Shown: piece by piece, positions 11,607 through 23,900 of the stretch
Position numbering within the stretch: position 1 is the first letter of the stretch
How the letters are laid out: every line of letters starts with the position of its first letter
Source: Phytoseiulus persimilis
Lineage: Eukaryota; Arthropoda; Arachnida; Mesostigmata; Phytoseiidae
Length of the DNA stretch: 64,000 nucleotides
Direction: 5' to 3'
Assembly: GCA_037576195.1 (NCBI GenBank)
Contig: CM075101.1
Span: forward strand, 33,294,001-33,358,000
Made by a program: the position numbers and the translations under genes
The notes under the pieces: model-generated
The model's database searches: none
What the model saw: only the letters and a program-made list of their open reading frames with translations
Told to the model about the DNA's origin: nothing

Positions 11607-12005
11607 ACATCTGATGAGACATTTTGTTGACCGCTCTCTCTCTCTGTACCAGTAGGAACCTGTCAGATAAGCCGCGGAGCTCAGAGTTCCTCGATAACTG
11701 CAATGTTCGCCCAGCTTCCGTATCCATATGTGTGGAGAATCTCGCACTCAAGTCTGAGTCGAGATGATCGTGACATTCGCGTATTATCGTGTGATACTTC
11801 ATGGTCGGATCGCGGAGCATTTCAGGGCCGGGGAGCCCGTCATCTTCGACTGTGATTAAGTTCTTCTGTCGTTGAAGAGTGGAGCTGGATCTTGAGAAAA
11901 AGTATGGCGAGTATGGACAGATCCCATCTTCCAAGAGATTCCAAGAATATCGTCCGACTGATTCCAGAGAAGTTCTCTCCATTCTCTGAATTCTGCCTTC
12001 GAGCG
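11607..12005. other. Convergent gap between secreted gene and INTS14
   Basis: This stretch should contain the 3' UTRs of both genes. I saw no plus-strand AATAAA before the INTS14 signal. The 145-residue minus-strand frame here has no recognisable domain. Confidence 0.4.
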
Positions 12006-12011
12006 TTTATT
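12006..12011 (-). terminator. Candidate polyadenylation signal of INTS14
   Basis: AATAAA on the minus strand lies 114 bases past the INTS14 stop codon. Confidence 0.45.
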
Positions 12012-12124
12012 TGGCAATACGTTTCCATGTTATAATATACAGCAGTATAAACGACAGTTCTTCTCAGTATTGTACATTCCACCATGTACACTTCCTCAGA
12101 GTTTGAGAAGTGGAACACAAGAGC

Positions 12125-15100
12125 TCAATCCATGTAGCTGGCACTGAGCTTCGTCTTCATCGGAGCGATGGGGGTGTCTATATCGGGTGATTCGCCCGGA
12201 TTTACTTTCAGTTGAGAAGCCGCATGGCTCAGCTGAAGGGCGGCTTCTGGGTGTTGAGTGCCCGGCAAAAGTGTGCATTCGCGTTCCAGAATTGATGACA
12301 TTGTCTCAAGCAAGTCATAGAACCCATAGGAAATGGCAGCTCTCCGTAAGCGATTCAGGTCCTGAGAAAAGGCACGCATATGTGTTTTGCTTCATTCAAA
12401 AAATGGAATGAGTGATGCCTTTCGTTGTTCCAGATCTGGATTCCGTCGAGCAATTCTTCATCGCATGTGTGGAAGTGGGGAACGGATTACATTCCGCAGA
12501 GAACTCACCTTGTAGAAGGCGGACATTTTTTCAGGGAGTTTCCGTGCATGTCGAAGGACCTTCTGGATGTCTGCTTGTAGTCCAGTGGTCCTTATCCAGA
12601 CGACAGAATTCATTGAGTAACTCGGCTTCTCCGGAGGTTTTATGGGCAGTTTCAGCTTGTCCCACGTAGACGGCGCCTAGGAATGAGAAAAGAACTGACA
12701 ACGTGGTCTTGGAATCTACGCGAACATTGCCAAGAGGCTATGCCAAGGAATTGTTGGATCTAGCCGGGCGTTTCATGAGTGGCTTTCCAACCGCATCAGT
12801 GAGACGATTTCGAGCCAGAACTACCTCAATAGAGTTGCTTCCCAGGCACTTCAGAGAAGTCCACCATGGCACGGAGTCTTCACCGGGCTCGAACGTTGAT
12901 AGCATCAAGTTTGATTTCTTTTTGCTGTCTGCCCAAGAGTACAGCATCCCATACCAGGAGGGCCTGCACCGAGTCGGGGGAGGCAAGAGTTGGTCGGTTA
13001 GAAATGCATCATCACTTCTTCGTGTCTCTGGACGAATTACGTCGCCGTTTTCCGGGAGAGGGGACGTTGAGATTGTCAATGGAAATGCTCATACCCTAGC
13101 TTGCAAACAGCGACCATCGATTCAACTTTGAGTGAGCCATGGAGCAAAACGCAGAACGAAGGCTGCTTTCCGTCGTCAGCAGTTTCATCATCAGCTCCCC
13201 CTTCTTCGATCCGCAATTGGGAATTCTCAGGCGAGGGAGAAGCGTCAAGTTTTTCGTTTTGTTCACTATTGACTGTGGAGAGGAAGGAGTCGTTCCGAAT
13301 ATCACCAGCACACCGATCTAAACGGGACTCCACTCATTGATCAGAGATTCCCAACCATTCAGACTTGAACTCAATCACGGGATCAGATGCGAAAGGAGAA
13401 TGAAGCTCACTTTGGGGCACACGCTGAGCAGGCGTGCCTGATTGTTCAGGTTTCGGCGTCGGTATCGGCAGCACCAGATGTCGAGACACGGTGGCTGGAT
13501 GAGCGACGTCGGGTATGCTCATGAATCCGCAAATTTCGATTGTGTCTGACATCTTCACGGTTATCTGTTCGAAGTCGTAAACTCTTTTGATCTGCGGGTC
13601 CGGCGGGGGACATAGCGTGACGTGTGACTCAAGATGACCGCAGACCAATCGTCCCTGCCAGGAAACATATGACGACTCTCCGATCGAGACGAAAGCCTGG
13701 AAGGTCAGAGAGGAGAAATATGGAAAGCCATCGGTAGAAGTTCCTCCTTGGGACCCGAATGTGTGTCGAAATATTTGTGCCATGCGCGGTTCTCCCTGTC
13801 TCACCTGATGAACGCTTCGCGAGTTGAGACCGCCTTCGGGGAGAACGACGCCGCCGCTTCCAGTGGAGTCTATTAATTTCTGGTAGAAGGGAAGGCTCGC
13901 TCTCAGTTGAGGGCTTCCCGGTTCGCACAGAGGAACGATGTGAAGCTTGCAAGGGAACGGAAACAGAGGCGTATTCAGTTGTGGAAGGCAACGGGGCGTG
14001 CAGCCATCTGTGACCAGGATAATCTGCAAGAGAACGTGTCTTTGAAATCCTCGGAGCGCCTTCCCATGAAAGAGAAAAAGGTTCCCGGAGATTCCCGTTC
14101 GGAAAGCTCCAGAAGCACCACGAAGTATTCATACCTGGCAGCTGCAAGCCGCTCCCCACTCCTGAAGCACGGCGTGTTTCGCGCCTTCGATACCCACTTC
14201 GATGTTGGTTTTATCGTAGAATTGCAATCGCGTCAAACGATCTCTCAAGGCGTCAAAATCTCTCGTGAACGGCTCCACGACCTCCCATAGTGATGAAAAT
14301 ACGACCTGGAAAATATTTCGCCATGAGCTTCACGGCCGCATCTGCGTTGCATGGGAGGGTTAAAGTGATTCATCGTTGCGCTATTCCTTTCCCAGAGGGA
14401 ACGCCTGGCACGAGATTTCCTACGCAGCGCTTATTTCCTCTTCAGCCGCTCAGTCTGCAGGAGGTCCCGGGGAAAGACGATTCGATGCGGATTCGCGATC
14501 AGAGGTGACCAAGGTCGAAGACTGCCACGGGTTTTCCTCATTCTGTCAGCGGCTCGGTTGCATCCCGATCAGATCAGAGGTAGCTCCGATCACCAACGTA
14601 CTCGATTTATTTTGGAGGCTTCAGAACCCAAACTATATCCAATTGTCAACATAGAGATTCATTTGCGATGAGGACTGCGAAAAGGGGCACCCGTGGTCGG
14701 AGAGAGGTTCTGGCTCCGAAGCCGGGTCCGTTATGTCTGATCGGATGTAGAACTGCGCAGTTAAGTTGTTCTGCGGGCGGTTTGTCTATGCAACTCCTCA
14801 CCAGTCAAGTTTTGAGACACTAGGGAGTTGTGATCGCGATGTATGGACTGTACTCGGAATGGCAACGTTTCTGACGATTCAAAATGCGGGCGAATGAGAA
14901 TAAAATGCCGACTCGAGATCAATGAATCCAATTCTTCGATCAATGACGAGAGGAACACAGAGAACATCCTAACATGAATGTCTCCGTTGAAGAGCTCTCT
15001 ACTTTCAGATACTTTCCGAGACAGAGTCTTGTAAAGTGCAGGGCCGGAGTGGCTCAGCTCGATGATGCCCTGGGACGTTCAGAATGTTGTGCCGGGTAGA

Positions 15101-16421
15101 AGTTTTCAAAGAGATCCCAGCCAACTTGACATATTCGCAGCAAGTTCATGCATGATCCTGCTCTCCACATCAAGACATTTGCAGAGCCCTCTGGCTTGCC
15201 ATGCATAAGTGGACGGCGGCAAAAGGGCCTCCTGAGAAGAGGGGCGAAAGTGGAAGCTGTCTGATCCTCTGACGATTTTCTATAGAGAAAGCATGACACT
15301 GCGGCCTGATTTGTTCTCTTGGAGTGTTCAAAACTCAACGCACATCACGGATCGTCGAATAAGTTGATACTCTGGTAACCGCATCAAGAGTTCGCAGTCA
15401 AAGTTTCGGAGCCTCATTGGATTCCCGAATCAGAAAGCGCGTCCCTGGGTGAAAGGATCGTTGGCAACACCCAGAAGTTCATCGTTTGCGGAAGTTGCGC
15501 GTCGTTTCTGTGCCAAGGGAAGTTTGTTTCGCATCTTTGAACGCCCGGAAACACGTCTGTGATCGAAGGCGAATACTTTCGCGAGGCGATCGCATCAGGG
15601 AAAATCATTAAATTCGGGTTTCCTCGATGTTGGGGCTCAGCTAAGTTCAATTAATGAGCTGATGCAAGGAAGGGGGACGCCACTGCTCTAACGTACAGGT
15701 GAAGCCGTCACGGAATCGGATGACAACGGAGTTCCAGAATTCCTGGAGTTCTTCCAAACGGGAAGTAAGCGAGCGAAAGACGAAGTATTTTCTCCGCACC
15801 GGATCTCCCGAATTAAATTCTATGTTCCTTATAACGTCTGGCGCCTTCTCTGTCAAGTATTCCCGTCTCGTTGAATGAGACAAACTCATATCCACTGCCA
15901 GTATGAAAATAATACTCGTATTGTCTGAGACAGAAATGAGAGATGGTGTTTCAGAGGAGACACAATAGCAGATGCCCTGACCTAGCCTAGCAGCCCGGCG
16001 CAAATGGCTCCCGATCGTATCCTCAAAGATATTGGCGTCCGTGCGAGAACTGCGGTTCCGCAGAAACACAATTTCATGGAGAGGAAAAATCAGAACCGCC
16101 GATCTTCTCGTTTAATTTCCGCGTTTCATGCCGAAACATGCAATCACCGGCCATCAACACATTTTTTCAGAGTCGTACTCAAGGAGACAGCACGCGTATC
16201 ATATCTTAGTATGTCGAATAGAGAAAAATGTTGTAGAACTCAGACTGTGAAATACTCACCACTGAGCAGAATTCAAGTTTGCAGTGTATGGCCATGTACT
16301 GCAACAGATGATTCAAGCCATCCGCCGCCAGGTGCCTGACCTGTATCGGCTCGGCTCGATCTTGGAGAGTCACAGGTTTGCACATGGACAGCGAGGCGTC
16401 GACGAGAAACACCGTGGGCAT
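12125..16421 (-). CDS. INTS14: Integrator complex subunit 14 (VWA9)
   Basis: INTS14 is a subunit of the Integrator complex, which cleaves snRNA precursors and attenuates promoter-proximal transcription in the nucleus; it pairs with INTS13 and INTS10 (family knowledge). Eight exons in transcript order: 16260-16421, 14135-14305, 13805-14023, 13411-13696, 13095-13272, 12825-12963, 12509-12676 and 12125-12361. Every junction is GT..AG and in phase, and the model has about 519 residues against 518 in human. An N-terminal von Willebrand A domain starts MPTVFLVDASLSM, so the MIDAS D-x-S-x-S is intact. Diagnostic blocks are KLEFCSVVVFSSLWE, ILVTDGC, SRHLVLPI, FCVLLHGSLKVE, SKKKSNLM, ARKLPEK and LERECTLLP. 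The 108-base intron 13697-13804 is a multiple of three, so a retained-intron product would stay open for 36 extra residues. The first intron is 1,954 bases, much longer than the rest. Confidence 0.95.
14306..16259 (-). other. Long first intron of INTS14
   Basis: This 1,954-base intron separates the short first exon from the rest. It contains a 140-residue minus-strand ORF (15647-16069) and several shorter plus-strand frames. None has a recognisable domain and none is needed by the INTS14 alignment. It may hold regulatory sequence or a decayed insertion. Confidence 0.5.
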
Positions 16422-17694
16422 TTTGAAAAATATCTCACAGCCCTACCTGGAACAAGGATCGGGAAAAGAGTTATATCAATGATCCTGTACCTGGAAGAGC
16501 GAATGATGATGATGCGCTCGAGCGGCCGCCCGTAATTTAGGCGTTTTTGAAGAGGAAGGGGTCGCAGAGTTTCTTGATGGGGATTGCTAAATGACCTTCG
16601 AAATGTCACGGACGGCCTTCCGGTGGCCGTCCACAACGAAACTCGAGAAGGTCAGCCGATCGTTCGGCCTGCAAAGTAGTGCCCGTAACTTGGCGCGAAG
16701 GAGTAGCTCATGTTCAAGCTTGCTGATTACTCGCTCAAGGCCGCTGCGTTGAATTAACTTATTCTCCCTCTTGCCTTCTCAGCTTTCTCTCGATCTACAT
16801 GGTCACGCTCCGGAGTTGGGAAACTCGCTTCGACAGACCCTTACTCCCTCTGATAAGGCAACGAGAAGCGCCCTCTGAGGTTATCCTCTCCTCGATGTAA
16901 GAATTCGGTAATGGATTTCCGGCTCATTTGACCTCTCAGTTCCAGCCGAGTGCTCAGGTTACTAACACAACAATCTCGGTTGTGATCGGATTCCATGACT
17001 TTCCGCTCGAAACGTTGCCAAGAGTTTTTCTGAAAGCGAAAGCGGCGGAGTTTTTCAATTTTTAGGTCGCTGTCCTCGATATCGGTCTTGAATCGAGGTC
17101 TCGGCTCGGGCGCTCGTGTAAACGATTTAACTGACCCCTTCAGTACGGCCGCTGGACCGACCGATCGTCCAACCGTCCGAGCGGCCGAACATTGAGGTCG
17201 CAGTCGGCGAGGTCGCCAGCCATCAGCTGCAAGGTTGGCGCCTCGACTGGCGATGTAAGCCCACGAGGCACAATCAGAATTAATCATCACCAGCTTAACA
17301 TGAAATGGCCGTGGGTTGCGTCACAGCCACATACTGAGGCGCAAGGTCGCCTCTTCTGCTTCACTCGCGGCAACTCGACACAGATTGTTGGGGACATGTG
17401 TGTTCCTTGGGTCTTGGATAGCTGGCCCCTGTCCTCTTTTTCTCTCGCTGCGACGCTCTGTCTTTCTTGCTCTCGATTCAGCGTAGGTGACGACTGAGGT
17501 GACCTTCTAACCCCAATTGAAGACCAGCGCTTTCTCTCCACTCCGTGCTCTCAGTGAGAACCACTTCGAGCGCCTCTCCGTTAGACGGCGACCTATTTCT
17601 AGCAGACGAGGAGTTAGCAGCCGCAGCAGTAGAATACAACCACTGGCTCTGTCTCGCTCTCGCTGACAGACGGACGGACAGAGAACATCCATCC
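16422..17694. other. Likely divergent promoter region
   Basis: This lies upstream of INTS14 (minus) and of a possible first exon on the plus strand at 17723. No gene was recognised. The right half becomes GC-rich with GGACGGAC-type simple repeats near 17660, a pattern that recurs in other islands of the window. Minus-strand frames of 149 and 84 residues here look like chance. Confidence 0.4.
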
Positions 17695-17721
17695 ATGGAG
17701 GATTCACTCTGTCGTTCGTAA
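17695..17721 (+). promoter_or_regulatory. Upstream ORF of nine codons before a start codon
   Basis: ATG at 17695 in the strong context CCATGG opens an eight-residue frame (MEDSLCRS). Its stop TAA ends at 17721, and the next ATG (17723) starts the possible coding exon. If both are in one transcript, the uORF would reduce main-frame translation or force re-initiation. Confidence 0.3.
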
Positions 17722-17722
17722 T

Positions 17723-17902
17723 ATGGATCTCGGCCTGGCTGGCGAGCCGGCGGCGGCGGCCAACTTACTCAGCTGCCCTGAATCACCGAGCGACCCGAAG
17801 CATTTCAACTTCAAGGTTGTCGGATGTATAAACAAAACTGTTTGCTGGGTATCCATATTTCGATCCGATGATTCTCTTATCCATTATGCCGGGCGGTTTT
17901 GA
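17723..17902 (+). CDS. Possible first coding exon or small ORF, unknown
   Basis: ATG at 17723 opens a 59-residue frame beginning MDLGLAGEPAAAANLL and rich in Ser/Pro, with a stop at 17900-17902. It sits just after a GC-rich simple-repeat island and a uORF, which looks like the 5' end of a gene. It may splice earlier, after HFNFK at 17815 (AAG followed by GTTGTC, a weak donor). A serine-rich frame with a start directly after an AG occurs downstream at 18118-18444 but does not join it convincingly. I do not recognise the protein. Confidence 0.3.
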   Translation: MDLGLAGEPAAAANLLSCPESPSDPKHFNFKVVGCINKTVCWVSIFRSDDSLIHYAGRF

Positions 17903-20900
17903 CAAGTCTCGGTTTACGATGCGAGATCGAGTACAAGTGCGAGCTCGCTCGAAATGAAAGCGGTTCAGTTCGTCAGTTCGTATCCTGTTTCGAGTAAATT
18001 ACGGCTCAGCTCCGATCGCTCCTGCATTCATGACCGACAATGATCGCCGAGTAATATCTTTCTGTTGCATCTGATTCTCTTTGTGCTCGTCAGGCGTTTG
18101 TGAATGGTTTCCAGATGTCGCCCTCATCCAAATTATCGAGCTCCGCTCTAAGCTCAGAAGGGCCCTGCTCGATTTTTCATCATTCGGGGAATTCGAGCCT
18201 CGCAGCTTTCCAATCGACAATCGTGGATCCCGGAATCGAAAGACCTGCCTGCCAGGCTGGGCCTCAAGCTTCGATCGGCCGCCAGCACAATATGGAGCGG
18301 GGCGAGTCTGGGCCGCAAGCTTCTCTAGCTCGAAGAAGAGATCCACGAGCGAAGCTTCCTTCGGATGGAATACTCAACGGATCCCTACACACGCCTCAGA
18401 GTGATGGGAGTGATTTCGTTCGACGGCGGTTGCTCCATGAATAACAGTTGTCAGTCTGGGCACAGTCTGACAAGACCGCTGAAGACTACGGCTACGACAC
18501 CAGAGCCGACGTCAATGGTGTACTTTGGCTCCAAATTGACGATCGAAAAATACGCTCCGGCTGGAGTGTATACGGCTGGGACCGGCGATTGCCAACAAAT
18601 CATTACGACTGAAGTCTGTCGAATTCAACCCAGTTTCCGCGTATCGCAAACAGCAGATGGTTTGATAAAAAGGACTTCTCTGAAGGGCGGAACTGGATCA
18701 AATGGCAAAAGCCTCAAGAGAATGATGTCTCGGCTGTCCATGGTTGAGAATACTCGAACTTGAAAAGTATCGCTCTCCAGATTCTCCTAGTTCATTGCAT
18801 CAAGAAATCAGCAGGGCTCGCGGCTACCGCGATAGCCTTGCATTAGACGACGAGGGCGGCCTCGGCGAGTTCAGCGGTCGGAACTCGCCTTGGCCGTTGG
18901 TGTCGCCTTGCCTTGGGACAGCCTCGAAACCACGTGATTGCCTCGTTCCTAGACTTCCAAAGCTGTAGAGCGCACAAAGTCTCCGCCGCCCCGTAATTGC
19001 GAGAACCGAGTTCTGCTGCCCGTCTTTGAGATAAAGACGCGAGCTAGACTTGCCGCGCAAACCTGTGAAAACTCCTCTGCATTGAATGGAGTTTACAAGT
19101 GATGGAGTTGCCGTTGTCAATCTCGGTTTACTTTGCTTGTTCGAACGGTCGGAAGCATCCTTCCATCAATCATGGTAGACATTTGAGAACTGTTCGAGAG
19201 ATGATTACTTCGTACGACACTCATGAACGGCTACAATAATTCAATCTTCCACACGCAGTGGTCGAGTGCCTCCAAGGAAGGTTACAATAGAATCCCCAGA
19301 GATCTGCCATGCGCGCGTTGGAACGCCTCGCTGGCTTACGGAAAAGGTATTCGGTGCTATTTTATATGAGGGAGTGTTTCGAGTGCTTTTTCTCTCGGAG
19401 ATGGGGCCCGAGGCCTCCTCGGCCTCCCTCCAGTCGAAATAGATTTCTCTCATAAATATACGAATAAAGATGTTGTTAGGTATGCAGACTTCGGATGCAG
19501 CCGGAATCCAACAGGAAGAACAAGAGCAGCCATTTTATGCCATATTTCGTTCACAACGGAGCCTCACAGAGCTTCGTTACTTCGGTTCCGCGAGTTATGC
19601 ATCGATGTTAGCTCGAAAATACTCGTATTTCGAGTCGTGAGCTAATGAGGATGTTCGCCCTTTCGCCACCGAGAACGATCCTGAACAAGTATTTCTTCTG
19701 TACACCCGCGGTAAAGGCTCCGAAGGTTTCAGTGCGGCGGCATCCGATGAGAGCGCGAAGCAATATATTTCCTCGGGTCGTTTCCGCCAATCGAAGGAAC
19801 AGAGCTTTCAGATCGGGAGGTGAGTCGAACCTCAAAACTCCAACCGAAGCTTCATACGAGTCTTGCATGCTCTCAGACATTAGATTACGTCGTTTTTTCC
19901 GTCGAAAACGTTTAGGCTCCTGGCGATCTTAGGAGAGACTTTCTCGATGATCAAGTTCGCCTAACAACGCGCTCTCCTGTTTGCCACATCCTTCGTTCGA
20001 GACTCGTTCAAGGCAGATAGACCGCAGCATGCCAATCTTCGAAAGTCATGGATGCTGAAAATGGAGCGGCCAGACTATTGAGTGCGATCTTTGAGGGAGT
20101 ACTACAAGACTATCGACTGTCGAAAGAAACCCTAACATCGCAGCTTTTCTTTCCACTTTGTTAGCAGGCATTGCCGGTGATTTTAGTGTTCATATCTCAG
20201 GTGAGCGGTGGTGGCGGCGGCAGCCGCGGTTTCCGCGGACTGACTGCACGCCACGGGACGATGCTGTATTTCGAAATCCAGATCTGACCTCCCTCCCCGT
20301 AGCGACCTAAATGCTCTCCCCAATCAGCGAGTCAGTCAGTCGCTGGCCAACAAACCAAGCAGTTCGCCACCCACGGACTGCCTATCCACGCGCACAACGA
20401 CAGCAGTCGAAACGCATTAGCCTCCTTTTAAACCACGATTTCACACTTAGAAGCTTCAACAGTTTGTGAGGAAAAGTTGTACCGTCCGGCTGCTGCGTCC
20501 GATGATCGGACTGACTAAAATAAGCCATGCCTCGAACCAATGATGCCGTCAATACGAGCGTGGTTTTGTTAACTAACACTCGGAGCGGCACAACGACCTG
20601 TCAGAATCCAAGCGCAAACGGACTATTTCGCTGCATATAAACTCGCTTTCAAGGCCGGCCATGTTCCGCGAGATGTCACGTCGTTGTGATACCGAGTTTT
20701 GACGACGGTATAAGTCGATGTAATTCGAGATAACGACCTCCGTGGATTCCGCTTAAGCAACACTGCTCCTAAGGCTCTAGTTGTGAACTTTTTGCGGCAG
20801 AGCTCCCGGAGAGCCCGGCTCCATCGAGAGGGGAGGGGTAGGCCGAATCCGCGTCGAGAAACCCGAGAGGCTTCTTGAGGATCTACAGAACTGGGATCCA

Positions 20901-23900
20901 CAAGCTTACGCATCTTCTGGGACCCTCGCGGAGAGTCGCAACAATCGTACGAACCGACAGCGGTTGGTGTATGAAAAACCAGATTTCATGGAGGTGGGGA
21001 GAATTGTCAAGAGAAGGCATGTCCATGATGGAAAGTCAATACGAGTTCGAGAGAAAGATGACTCCTGAAGCAAGAAGCGCTCAAGAAGAAGACTCAAGAG
21101 GCGAAAGCCAGGTGACTCGATCCGATGACCGTGACTGCAATCGTCCCGCGAAACTCTACGGCATATTCACCATCCGAAGCGATCCAGAAAATACGTCCCA
21201 TGTCCAATGTGAAAGGAGAACGAAGTTTCGTTGTCGTACAAGTCCGTGGCTGATTCAGAAATTCGCAGAAATTCGTTCCCACGCGTCAGATTCAGAGGAT
21301 CACATGCTTCTGACCGCGAAGGTTTCGAGGAGATTGGATCGATGTGGTTGCGCCCCATAACGATCACATCAGTAGCTATCTGCACATCGGTGGATGTTTT
21401 GAAAGATATTCGTCCTTTTCTCGGAACTCCTGAAGTCTCGATGTCTTCCCGCAGCTCTCGAGCTCCTGTGGATTATCGTCGACGCCGCGTGATTGCGTCC
21501 CCTGTGCCTCCCTCGTTGACTTCCGCCCCCACGGGCAACGACCCCGTCCGCTCACTCGCCCGTTGGGTCGTTCAGTCGGTCGGACAAGCGACGGTCGCTT
21601 GAAGAAAGGCCTCTGAAAGGCGAGCGGTGAGCGATTCTCACCGGGACGTAGCACTCACTTGCCAAGTGAGCAACGGAAGACGCGTAAAACGAGGACCTTC
21701 GAGCGAGCTCTCGAAAGTCTTCGATGAATTCCACCGTAGCCGAATCCCTCACTTTCGGTCGGACATTCATAAGCCCTAGCAGATAAAGCGAGGAGGGAAC
21801 GTCCTCTGGGCTCCGGCGTCAGCTCAAGATCGAGTGTGATGCAATATTCTTTTCACGGAACTCGACCGTCCCCAAAACCCCAACCCATGGAGATCGGCCT
21901 CGACGCGAGTCACAACGCTTTCCGAACGGGAGTTCACACGAGATATATCCAATTAGATCTTCGAAGGGGAACTTCTTGTTTGGTCAATACATTTGTGCTC
22001 CTCAAACGAATAACTCCGACAATATTTGCCGAAACAAGATGCGATGGACGGTTTCGTTCCGCACGGCGTCATCTCGACACATCCAGCTCTCCACGATGCG
22101 AGGCTACACGTGAATCGCAATAATTCTAAGAACTATAATCGAGCTCGAAACGTTCTCATTCCAGCTTGCGAATCCCGTGGGGTCAGCTGACAATGACGGC
22201 ATTCATCATGCTTAGCTTATTTTCAGTCTTCCCGTAGACTCTAGCGATGTTTCATCTCTCGAAAGCTGCTCCCAGCGCCCTTGGAGGCGTTGATTCGATT
22301 CAGCGTGCGACTCGACCTGTGCGTCGTCAGCGGATTCGTTCGAAATCCGGGACCCTGCGCTCCACGATGGAGTAACCACGGCGAGCAGCTGGCTTCGGTC
22401 GGTTCCTCACGCACATCACAGATCGCCGTGCGTTCGTCTGTGTGGCGACTCAGTGCGACTCTGATTCCTCCTGAGGATATGTCTCTCCCAGATACGGAAA
22501 GTACATCGGACGCACACAATTATATTTGAAGATCGGTGGAGTCATCCGTCTGACTCAGCGATGCCGACCGAACGATCGCAACAGAGGAATGTGTGACGAA
22601 CCGCATGCGACCTATGGAGGCGAAAATCTCTGTTGGAGAGCATCACAACGGTATTCGAACAGAACGAGTTCGATTTCGGGGACAGCGACGGTTATGCCCA
22701 GTCTAAATTGTTTTCCAGTTCTTCTTCATATTCCAGGTAAGGTGGCCTGGAAGACTGGCTGATTCACTGATTCAGAGAGTTTCGCATGGAGAGCTCTCCA
22801 TCGCTATCCGCAACTACTCTGAGGTCTCAAGGCTACTCTGCGTTGAACTCGAGGTACTGCATCGACTCCGACCTCATGTTCATTTCAACCCTTGTCCATT
22901 GAATTGACGCTTCCAATCGGCGTGATTGTCCTCTGATTATCCTCTTCAGAAACGAATGGCACGACCCAGTTGGGCGGCCCTTCCCGGCCCGGTTAGCAAC
23001 AGCGGCAGCCTCAGCTAAAGCCACCGCTGCGGCACAGGAGAAGGAGGAGGCCCTGATCCACAAAGTCTGTTTTACGCTTGACGGTGGGCAACGCGCTTGT
23101 CTTTCCGCCGCCTATCGGTCGGTCGGCTCGCCGTTCCCGCCGACCGGCTGGCTCTTGCTGCTAGCTGCCGATGACGCCAAAGATGAGAGTTCCTCGCTTC
23201 TCCACAACTGACGGACGGACGGATGGATGGATGGACGAGCTAACTCTCTGTTGAATCCCTTGCCACTGCAGCTTGGTGACCTGTTTCCATTTGCCACCAC
23301 CAGCGCTTCCAACAGCAGCAGCAGCAACATTAGGCCCGTTGTAGCTGCCGTGAAGCAGGTCGTTGTAGCGAGCCGATGCCGTCGTAGCCGCAACTCCCGC
23401 CGCCGCAAACACGAGCGGGCGAATTTCATCGGCGAGACGGCCGACCACAGTATTGAATCGGAAGTCAGTCTGTCAGCTCAGACGAGTCACAACAATACGT
23501 ATCCGCTGCCACGGGTTTTCTTCTCCTCACTCCCTCTTTCTCATCCCCGTCCGATCGCTGAATCTAAGAACCCACGCTATATGCGAGCTTTGCGCAACAT
23601 CTCCCGGAAAGAAGAATTCCTCGAAATAGTAAAAATTCCGAGTTAACGTCGGTTCCGCTCTGGTTGAGTTCAATTGACCACAAAGCACATCCCGATGAAG
23701 CTATCCAATTCGTATCCCATAATAACCGAGCGATTACAATCGCGATCATTGATGATGAGGCCGGCAGCTGCATCACGGCTGATGCGGTCCGAGCACGCAA
23801 GGACGTAGCGTGGGGATACCACTCCAAGAATCCGAAAGGAGAGCACATTCCCTATTAACAGAAGCTAGACCTGGAGTTACGCTTCTCAACCTCCGAGAAG

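Noticed and set aside
13907..14290. 127-codon plus-strand ORF
   Set aside because: It is antisense to INTS14 exons 2 and 3.
16511..16527. GCTCGAGCGGCCGCCCG, which matches part of a common cDNA-subtraction adaptor as I remember it
   Set aside because: The match stops at 17 bases and the flanks are ordinary genomic sequence, so contamination is not supported. Read coverage would settle it.
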